Source: Edaphochlamys debaryana (taxonomy: Eukaryota > Chlorophyta > Chlorophyceae > Chlamydomonadales). Taken from it: DNA of 64,000 bases. The stretch is from NCBI GenBank assembly GCA_016858145.1, contig JAEHOE010000001.1:1612001-1676000 (forward strand), in the 5' to 3' direction. This document shows positions 56,082-64,000 of the stretch, in pieces (within the stretch, counting starts at the first letter, position 1; each line of letters begins with the position of its first letter). The position numbers and the translations under genes are program-made. The notes under the pieces are model-generated. The model was given only the letters and a program-made list of their open reading frames with translations, was not told where the DNA came from and made no database searches.

Positions 56082-57521
56082 CCCGACACACGGCACTAGC
56101 AAACGGTTGCCTTTAGCGATATCGCAGTAACGATCTTTACTGCGGTGCAAACAGCTAGCTCTTGCCGAGCCACCAAGCTTCGCGACGTGAGTGGGGCGAC
56201 GATGGGCGGGAACAGTGGTGCGGGCGGGGAAGTGGCCACCAAGGTACCGCATCTACACCAATTGTGCAAAGAGGTCATCAGCTGTGGGCGGGGGGATTCC
56301 TCTTGGCTTGGCTGGGGCTCATCCGGGTGTGTGTGTGTGTACACAGGCTGTGCTCTCGTAGTCGTGCTCGGGCCCCACGCAGAGGGTGCAGGGAGGAGGG
56401 CCCTGCCTGGTGCGCAGCTTTGGCTTACCAGTGCACATTTGACAAGTTTGTTTACAAGCCCGCAGCTTGACGGCTGTAATACACCCTCACGCGCGGTGAC
56501 TCAAGCATTTGGCCCTTCACCAACACAACCCCGCCCCGCCTCCGCCGTCGAGCGTTGCCCACAGAGCCCCCTCCTCTTAACCGTCTTACTAAGCCTCCGC
56601 GCTGAGCGTCTTCGGCCCACCGCGTGCCACACACAAGCCTCAAGGGCCAGCGTCAGGGCCGGTTTGGGGCATACAGGAAGAGCCCGCAGACACGGCAGGA
56701 AAAGGGCTGAGCCCCGTGGTCCCCCCCAGGGGGCCCAACAATACTGCGCTCAAAGCTAGTGGCATCGAGGGCTGGGGGGCTTCGACGCCCGAAGAGCCTA
56801 ACGGCGGCGGCTCAGCCCCAAAACGCTTTAGGTACGGTACCACCGCCTGTGCTGCCGTTAGGCTTTGTAAGTTAGCGTGGTCCGGGCCCGTGACCTGCTC
56901 GACGCCTACCGTACCGGTACACACCAATACTAACCTCAATAGTACAACCCACACGCACGCACGCACCCGTATCCCCGGGGCGCGCCGCGGCGGCCTCCTG
57001 CGCGCCCTCCCACCCACCCACCCACCCACCCCGCCTCCTCGCCCACACAAACCGGCCCCCATATATGCACCCCTTCCAATATGACACAGCCCTTCCCACG
57101 CTCCCAAGGACGCACCCCGGCTCCAATCTCCTGCTCACACACACGCGTACACGGCCTCCCTCACAACGTCTCACCCCGCGCACCTTGCCCGGGGGGCCCA
57201 GCACCCCTCTGCATGGGGGACCAGATACCGGATCGCTTGGGAGCAGAGGCGACCCTCCACGGCCGCAACCCGCCGCCAGGCCCAATACGGGACCCGGCGG
57301 GGTTCCGACCTTTCTGACGGCCGCCTTGTTGATTCTGTCGACCTCCGGTCGCCAAGTGTTTGAGGGCCCACCGGCGCAGCACCCGCGCTGCGCACCGACT
57401 CTTGCAGGGCCCTCCCTGCCGCAGCCCTCCCTCCTTCCCCTCCCCTCGCCTCCTCAGTCTCCCTGCTGCATATGCATCAGTCCAAGGGTCATCCCCAGGC
57501 TCCCCGACACGTGCCGCCTCC
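56082..57521. other. Intergenic region with repeat fragment
   Basis: Contains a repeat fragment at 56694-56738 and short CCCAC and GTGTGT runs. Open frames are repeat-derived or low-complexity. It follows the poorly defined 3' end of the acid phosphatase gene. Confidence 0.45.
56694..56738 (+). repeat. Dispersed repeat fragment, GGGCTGAGCCC family (second copy)
   Basis: Almost identical to 1160-1204. The surrounding 130 bases also contain an inverted GGCTCAGCCCCAAAAC near 56810, so the two outer arms could form a hairpin. Similarity to copy 1 fades beyond this block. Confidence 0.6.
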
Positions 57522-57615
57522 TCAGAGCAACGTGTACACCTGGGCACGCAACGAGCAACAGGGGGCGGGAGGGGTCATGAGGTAAGAGATAAGGTCAGTC
57601 CCTGGGGTCCCTAGA

Positions 57616-57681
57616 CCTGACACTACCGGTAACACTTTCATGGCTGCACATGCCCTGACACTACCGGTAACGCTTTCATGA
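57616..57681. repeat. Two-copy direct repeat of about 27 bp
   Basis: The block starting CTGACACTACCGGTAAC and ending CTTTCATG occurs twice, about 40 bases apart, with one base difference. It lies just past the last certain exon of the acid phosphatase gene. Confidence 0.6.
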
Positions 57682-57758
57682 CCCTGTCGCTCCCTCCAAC
57701 CCGTCCTCCCCTTTGTGCTGCCGCAGGCACGATCGCTGCGTGCCGCCGGCTCGCTCAC

Positions 57759-60700
57759 CGGGTTGGGCAGCTTGAAGGACGCGGGCGCCGAGGCCTCCCC
57801 CACCAGGTCGGAGAACTGGTCGCCGATGTTGCCCACCTGGACGGGGGGAAGGGGGCGGTTGGCGCAGCGCGTGAGCATCATGCCTGCCTTCGAGCATAAG
57901 CAGCACCCCGCCCCGGGCACCCCTGGCCTTGTCCGGCTCAGTTCACCCCCCCCCGCCACTTCCCCCGTCCCCCACCCCAACCCCGCCCCCGCCCCCCCGC
58001 CTCACCAGGTCGTGCCCAGCCGCAATCAGGCCCCGCCGCGCCTCCGCCTTGAACACGGACGCCAGGCGGTCGTCCCCCACCACCCGCATCAGCAGCTCCG
58101 CGTAGCAGCGCTTGGAGGCGGGGGGCGGGGCGGGCGCGGAGCCGGAGCCGGAGGCGGAGGAAGACGAATCGTCGCCCAGCGCCCGGCGGCTGCTCAACGC
58201 CGAGCGGTCCACCCGCACGGGGGCGGTGGCGGCCGAGGCGGAGGCGGCGGGGTCCGGGGTGTCGCCGCAGCGGGAGCCGTAGCCGGCGTCCTGGGGATGA
58301 GGAAGAGAATCGGGGAATGGGGAGGTGATGGGCAGGCATGGGCGGGATGCAGGCGGTCGGGCGCTGCGTTTGGTGGCGAGGACCGGCAGGAGGGAGGTTG
58401 CACGCCGCGACGGGTCGACGGGGCCCAGGAGCCGGGGCCCCCCGTGTTGCCCGCACGCCCCCGCCCCCACCAGCAGGTTTGCGGCCGTGTCCGCCCGCGC
58501 GTCCTCGCTGCGCCCCGTCAGGAACACCACCGTGTAGTTGTTGTCGTACAGCCAGTTGTACAGGTCCTGTGCGGCAGAGGAGGGGGGCGGCGTCAGCCGC
58601 CAGAGCCGCGCCGCATCCGCCCCTGACCGCCCCCAGTCCCCCGCCCTTTCCCCACTCACTCTCCTCAGCACTCTTTGACCCCGCCCTTTCACAACAATAG
58701 CCCGCCCCCCAGCGCCTCCCCTCGCCCCCCAAAAGCGGCCCCACCAGCGTTGCACGCAGGGGCGGCGCGGAGCACAGCGGCCGGCGCTCCAGCACCGTCA
58801 TGGTGGCGAGCCCGGCGGCACCGGGCAGGTAGCCCCCGGAGGGACCCTCCTCGGCCAAGTCGCCGTCGGGGAGACCCGGCTCGCGGCCTGGGGGTAGGGT
58901 AGGGCGGGCAGGGCAACGGGCCCGTCAGCAAGACGCGCAAAGGACAGCGGGAGAGGGGTGAGAGGCGGACGCAACCCCCGGTCTCCACCCGCCCCTGCGA
59001 CCTCCCAAGCCCAACCGCCGCTTGCCGATCCCACGCCCCAGGTAGCGCTTGCCTGCCAGTGCGGTCGCGGCCCGCAGCTGCAGCAGCTGCGGCGTGAGGT
59101 CGTTGAACTCGAGGTGCGGCCGCGCGCACACCTCCCCCGTGCCCGCAGCCAGGCCCACGCCCGACAGCAGGCGCTGCCAAGCCGAGGGGCCGAAGAAGCC
59201 GTCCATGTTGGACAGCGCCGTCTCGTCTGGGGAGGGAGGGGGGTGAAGACCGGGGGAAGGGAGGGGGTGTTGGAGGCTGAGCGGGAGGAAGACGGTAGGC
59301 GGAAGAGTGGGGGGCGCTAAGTGGGACGACGGCGGTCTAGCGCGAGGCCCAGGCGGCAGCGCCAGATCTGCGGCTACAACAAGTTTCGGGGGGGGGGGCG
59401 GATTGCAGAGGTGGCCGCTCACCAATGTCGAAGACCACGGTGCCGCGCGAGGGCGGCGGGTCGCGCCCCTCCGCCGCCTCCGCCGCCCGCTGCCGCGCCA
59501 CCTGCTGCTTGAAGTGCGCCACGGCCTGGTCGGCCACTCGGCGCACCTCGGAGAAGTAGGCCTGGTCAAAGTACTCCTGGGGGAGGGGGAGGGGGAGGGG
59601 GAGGGGGAGGGGAGGGGGGGGGAGGGGGAGGGGGGGGAGGGGGAGGGGAGGGGGAGGGGGAGGGGGAGGGGGAGGGGGAGGGGGAGGGGGGGGGGGGAGG
59701 GGGAGGGGGGAGGGGGAGGGGAGGGGGAGGGGGAGGGGGAGGGGGGAGGGGGGGAGGGGGAGGGGAGGGGGAGGGGGGAGGGGGGAGGGGGAGGGGGAGG
59801 GGGGGGAGGGGGAGGGGGAGGGGGAGGGGGAGGGGGAGGGGGAGGGGGAGGGGGAGGGGGAGGGGGAGGGGGAGGGGGAGGGGGAGGGGAGGGAGGGGAG
59901 GGGGAGGGGGAGGGGGGAGGGGGAGGGGGAGGGGGAGGGGAGGGGGAGGGGAGGGGGAGGGGAGGGGGAGGGGGAGGGGGTAGGGGGAGGGGAGGGGGAG
60001 GGGAGGGGGAGGGGGAGGGGGAGGGGGAGGGGGAGGGGGAGGGGGAGGGGGAGGGGGAGGGGGAGGGGGAGGGGGAGGGGGAGGGGGAGGGGGAGGGGGA
60101 GGGGGAGGGGGAGGGGGAGGGGGAGGGGGAGGGGGAGGGGGAGGGGGAGGGGGAGGGGGGAGGGGGAGGGGGAGGGGGGAGGGGGAGGGGGGAGGGGGAG
60201 GGGGAGGGGGAGGGGGAGGGGGAGGGGGAGGGGGAGGGGGAGGGGGAGGGGGAGGGAGGAGGGAGGAGGGAGGAGGAGCGGGGCGCGAAACGGTGAAGGG
60301 GAGCGATGGCGCACACGTGGGGGTCCGCAAGGGGCCCGGCTGGTGTGTTTGGAGGATCAGCAGCTGCGGGTGACCACCCCATCGCCCCGACCGACTGCAC
60401 CCCGCGGCTGCACAGCCGCGAAATGGGGCTCTGCCTTGCACCAACCCCGCCCGTCCGCCCGCCCTCCCCCCTGCCCCCGCGGGCTGCTGACCTTGAGCTC
60501 CTGCGTGCAGCGCGGGTCAAAGTGCAGCAGGGAGCCGCGCGGCCCCACCACACCCCCGCCCAGGGCGTGCATGCAGGCGGAGGAGAAGGTGCGGCGCTGG
60601 TCGGGGGACTCTGCGGGGTGGGGGTGGGGGGCGGGGAAGGGAAGGGAAGGGGGGGCTGAGGGGCCGACATCGGAGCGCAGTGCCACAGCCTGGCATAACG

Positions 60701-61838
60701 CCCGGCCTCTAGGCGTTCGCACGGCACGACGGGGAGGGGTAACCGCATCGGGGACCCCTCGATGCCGATCCATAAACCTCTGTTACCCCTGGCTCCCTGC
60801 CCCCCCCCCCCAGGCTGTGGACCGGCAACGACGGCCGGATGGGGTGGCTGCGCGTCCAGTCGCTGCGTCGCGAGCCCAAGTGGGGGCGCCCCCTCGAGGA
60901 CGTCAACCCGGCGCGTGCTCTGGTGGGATCCCGCAACCTGGAAAGGCCGCCACCCACACAGACGGCCCCTGCTGCCGGACCCCACCCGTCACGCGTGCGC
61001 ATCTGCACACCGCCCTTCCAAGGACCTGGCCTTCCCCCGCCCCAACTCGTCCGCCCCGCTCCGTCCGCCTCGCCTGTGACTGCCTTCATGGTGAACATGA
61101 CTCCGAACAGCGCCAGGAGCCCTAGCAGGACCACGCGGCAGGCGTAGGCCCTGGGGAGAGAGGGGGGAGGGGGCAGGAGGGAGGGGCAGGTGGGGGTCGG
61201 CGGGGTGGCGGTAGGCGGAGGGGGGAGGGCGAGGGGGGGTCCAGCACTGGTGGGGCGGTCGCTGGCAAGGGCGAGCGTTGGACGGCCGTTATGCTTCTTG
61301 GGAGTCCAGGGCTAAGCGCTGTACAGTGGGGGCGCTCGCAAGAGTAAGCGCCAGCGGGCGGTGAGCGGGGCTGGGTGCCGGGTGGGAAGGGTGCAGCCGG
61401 GCCGGGTGCGTGGCGGGTGCGGGCTGGGGCGACTAGCGCCGAGGCGCAGCGCTCCTAAGCCCTTGCGGGTCGGCACCAGGCGGGATATCCGTTGCACCCG
61501 GACTGCACCAGTGCACCCGCCAGGCCAACGCACTGGTGCAACGCAGCCTAGAGAGCCCGCTGCAGCTGGGCAGGCGGCGCGCCCTGGCGATGATAGCGGG
61601 ATAGCGTGGCGCATGGCGAGGCGAGCCGGGCTGAAGTGCTTCCGTTGGGCCCGCAGACCACCGTGTTGAAAGCCCAGCACCAAGCCTCGCACCTGCGTGC
61701 TGCCTCCGCCTCGAGCTTGCGAGCAAGTTCGGCCGCTGCTGCGTCCGGGGCCGTCTTGGTCGCTTCCGCGACCTCCAGCAGTGCCTTCTTCTCTGCATCA
61801 TCAGCGCCAACGGAGGACGCGCCGCAGAGGCGCGCCAT
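57759..61838 (-). CDS. Membrane-anchored class B acid phosphatase / VSP-like HAD phosphatase
   Basis: Exons 61838-61693, 61150-61074, 60610-60492, 59576-59423, 59226-59035, 58887-58745, 58566-58471, 58290-58006 and 57836-57759 join in phase to 430 codons. A membrane segment at about residues 53-70 (VVLLGLLALFGVMFTM) makes this a likely type II membrane protein. All four HAD motifs are present: VVFDIDETALSN (nucleophile aspartates), VVFLTGRSE, the lysine in VFKAEARRGL, and GNIGDQFSDLVGE. FKLPNP is the usual C-terminal block of plant acid phosphatases and vegetative storage proteins, so the true stop should be close. Reading on without splicing gives a stop at 57522, while 41-base and 285-base introns are alternatives; the 3' end is unresolved. 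The intron after 61074 has a GC donor. The junction at 59035 is less certain than the others. Confidence 0.85.
59578..60262. repeat. (GGGGGA)n microsatellite in an intron
   Basis: Roughly 690 bases of nearly pure GGGGGA hexamer, with scattered GGGA and GGGGGGA variants, on the plus strand. The host gene runs on the minus strand, so its pre-mRNA carries (CCCCCU)n directly upstream of the 3' splice site CCCCCAG at 59577. The open frames through it (Gly/Glu or Pro/Ser/Leu runs) are artefacts of the repeat. Confidence 0.95.
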
Positions 61839-62398
61839 GGTGCAGCAGGGCGAAAAACAGGCCGATGCCAGCTAGAGGGTCATCACAACGGGTTCGAGGA
61901 TGAGGGTTTGCGTAGCGAGTTTAGGTATGGGGTCGCGAGGGGGATGTGTCCTGGAGTGCAGGTGCTGCGAGCGGTATTGCGGTAACGGCATGAGGGCCGA
62001 GCCCGCTCCCTCGTCGCTTGCACCCCTCCGTTCAACGCTTACACCCATCCGCTCTTCCAAGCGTTGACAGGGCGTAGCCTGCTGAGTATGCAAAAGACCC
62101 GTGCACATGCTGTTTTCCGACGGGCGTGCTCTTGGTGCTAGGTGATACCTGACACGACGGGCGGATTGCGTCACCTAGTGATACACGGCCACGCACAGCA
62201 GGAGAGGCTGCTGTGCTGGGGCGCACGCCTCAGCAAGCCGTTTTGGGCTCAGCGACTGCGTAACTGGCTTCACTGACGGACTGATCACATGCTGGAGTGC
62301 TGAGGGGCGTTCTTCAGGGCGCAAGGCGCCGCGGGGCGGTCGCGACCGCGGGGCTGCATCTGCGCGGGAGAGGCGAGCGCAGCGCCTGATCAGCCGCC
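61839..62398. other. Divergent promoter region of the acid phosphatase and ARP6 genes
   Basis: The 560 bases separate two start codons pointing away from each other. No TATA box or other gene was recognised. Confidence 0.45.
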
Positions 62399-63959
62399 AT
62401 GTCCGCTCCGCCCGTTGTCGTGATCGATAATGGCGGAGGCAACTGCAAGATGGGCATGGCGGGCCAGGCGGCACCGACGCGGTGAGAAGCGCCTGGGGAA
62501 GTTGCCGGGGAGGGGTTTGGGCGAGAGTGCGTGCCTCGAGGCCCCTTGCGGAAAGCCCGCTAGCGGCGGCTGCAGGTACGTGCCAGGTGTTAGAGGACCA
62601 AGCAAGGATGGAAGGTGCTAGCGGCCTGTGCCACAGGCAGGGTCCGCCGACGGGGCTCAAGTTCCCTACTTGGCGGGCGGGCGGGGTGATACCTCCTCTG
62701 TACGCGGCAACAGGGCGGTGGCCGTATGCGTGCCGGCAGCCGGAGGGGCAGCTCGCTGGTGCAGACAGTGCAACCAGGGATGCGGCAGCGCCTGAGGATG
62801 GGGCCCGGGGACTGGGCGGCAGCGCCTGAGGACGGGGCTCCGACGCCCTGGCCAGGGTCCGCACTGGGGGCCCGCTGTGGCACTCTGCTGAGACAGAGCC
62901 GGCAGAGTCGCGCCACCGCTAACGGGCGGACCCTGCCGTCCCCTCCCCCTCGCCCCGCCTCCACGGCCTTGCCCGACGTAGGCGGAGCTCCCATGCTGCT
63001 CCCCCACACATCTCCCCATCCCCAGCCCACCCGAATCCACAGCCTGCCCCACCCCACCCCGCCCCACCCCGCTTCCACACCCCCAGGGTGTTTGCCAACG
63101 CCTCCGCCAAGCCCAAGGGCGAGCGCACCACACTCATCGCCGACCTGCTGGCGGACACCAAGGAGGTGTCGCAGCTGCAGCTCAGGAGGCCCTTCGACAG
63201 GGTGGGTGCATGGCTGGAGGGTGCCCGGGGGGCTGGGGGCTGAGGGGAGGGGCAGAAGACTCGGGGCAACGGCACGGGTCAACGGCGATTCGGTGGGGAG
63301 GGAGAGGACGCCAAGGCAACCGCCAGGGCCAGGGCTGGGGCCTCCTGCGCTTTCAACGCTCTTCCACCGTACCTCGTCCACTCACCTTACTTGCACCCCC
63401 TCCGCCCCCCCCCCAGGGCTACCTGTGCAACATGGAGCTGCAGCGGGAGATCTGGGCCCGCGGCATAAAGGCCTGCCTGGGCCGCAACCCCAAGGAGTGC
63501 GGCCTGCTGCTGTCGGAGCCCATGTTCAACTTCGAGGAGATACGCAGCAACACGCAGCAGGTGCCTGGGGGGGGAGGGGGGGGGACAAGGAGGGCGCAGG
63601 CTTGGAGGCGCAGGGCGTGTCCAGGGCAGTCTCCCATGCCACCCGAGCGAGTTCCCGCCGCCGAACCCCCGCATCCACTGCCTGCCGCCTCGCTCGGCGA
63701 CGCCCCTCCACGCTCCACCCTCACACCTCCCCTCTCCCACGCCTCCTCCCCAACTCCCCCCCAACACCCGCGGCCTGTGCAGGTGGTGTTTGAGGAGTTT
63801 GGCTTCCGCTCGCTCTACTCTGCGCCCGCGCCGCTCTTCTCGCTGCACCGGGCCTCGGCGCTGCTGGGGGGCACCAACGCGGCGGCGCGGGCGGGCGCGG
63901 GGGTGGTGGTGGACGCGGGCTTCTCCTTCACTCACCTGGTGCCCTTCTTCAGGGGGCAG
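62399..63959 (+). CDS. ARP6: Actin-related protein 6 (ARP6), 5' part
   Basis: Exons 62399-62481, 63087-63201, 63417-63560 and 63783-63959 join in phase and give the first 173 residues; the last exon ends at a donor and the gene continues past the window. The N-terminus VVVIDNGGGNCKMGMAG is the actin-fold phosphate-1 loop. Features separating ARP6 from actin are visible: LQLRRPFDRGYLCNMELQRE, LLLSEPMFNFEEIRSNTQQ, VVFEEFGFRSLYSAPAPLFS, and VVVDAGFSFTHLVPFF, which carries the phosphate-2 loop. ARP6 is a nuclear subunit of the SWR1 complex that exchanges H2A.Z into chromatin. A small Ala/Gly insert (GGTNAAARAGAG) precedes the phosphate-2 loop. There is no sign of disruption in the visible part. 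Confidence 0.88.
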
Positions 63960-64000
63960 GTGGGGGGGAGGGGAGGGGGAGGGGGAAGGAGGGAATGGGG

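Noticed and set aside
58925..59035. GC donor at the CTGGCAG/GCAAGC site inside the acid phosphatase exon
   Set aside because: A GT donor at 59034 gives the same phase and a smoother protein, so the GC site was not counted among the GC-AG introns.
59307..60314. Long Gly/Glu and Pro/Ser/Leu frames on both strands
   Set aside because: They are translations of the GGGGGA microsatellite inside an intron and have no stop codons simply because of the repeat.

Overview
This window is nuclear DNA from a green alga, most likely a core chlorophyte of the Chlamydomonas/Scenedesmus type. It is very GC-rich. Genes are split into many short exons by compact introns that typically begin GTGGGG and end CCCCCAG. 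Coding sequences carry long Ala/Gly/Pro/Ser low-complexity inserts, and the pentamer TGTAA lies downstream of some stops. A plastid cytochrome b6 assembly factor and other plant-type families confirm a photosynthetic host. No bacterial operon, CRISPR array, rRNA, tRNA or virus was recognised.

I rebuilt 15 genes by joining exons whose splice sites and reading phases agree. From left to right: a repeat-bearing intergenic stretch (1-3372); a 29-exon class II-type trehalose-6-phosphate synthase gene on the minus strand (3373-13913, 1,554 aa); an unrecognised 237-aa gene (15210-16846, minus); two divergently transcribed expansin-like paralogues (18259-19630 minus, 21180-22772 plus); an unrecognised disordered protein (24425-26722, plus); a secreted pherophorin-like protein (28583-30018, minus); an unrecognised 425-aa protein preceded by a KH-like open frame in another phase (30882-33816, minus); and a conserved green-lineage protein of unknown function, probably organellar (34152-36329, minus).

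The right half holds an FAD-dependent amine-oxidase-like enzyme with 14 exons (36770-40365, plus); CCB4 (41695-43199, minus); a 1,411-aa member of the plant IQM calmodulin-binding family (44694-50183, minus), which may share a symmetric TATA element with a STIMATE/TMEM110-like membrane protein (50729-52827, plus); a dCTP pyrophosphatase (54421-56081, minus); a membrane-anchored class B acid phosphatase of the HAD superfamily (57759-61838, minus), with a roughly 690-bp GGGGGA microsatellite in one intron; and the 5' part of actin-related protein ARP6 (from 62399, plus), running off the right edge.

These are independent nuclear genes, not an operon. The most notable points are the trehalose synthase with a degraded phosphatase domain and very large inserts, expansin-like proteins reduced to one domain, an unusually high number of GC-AG introns (six of about 101), and a dispersed repeat family with copies at both ends of the window.
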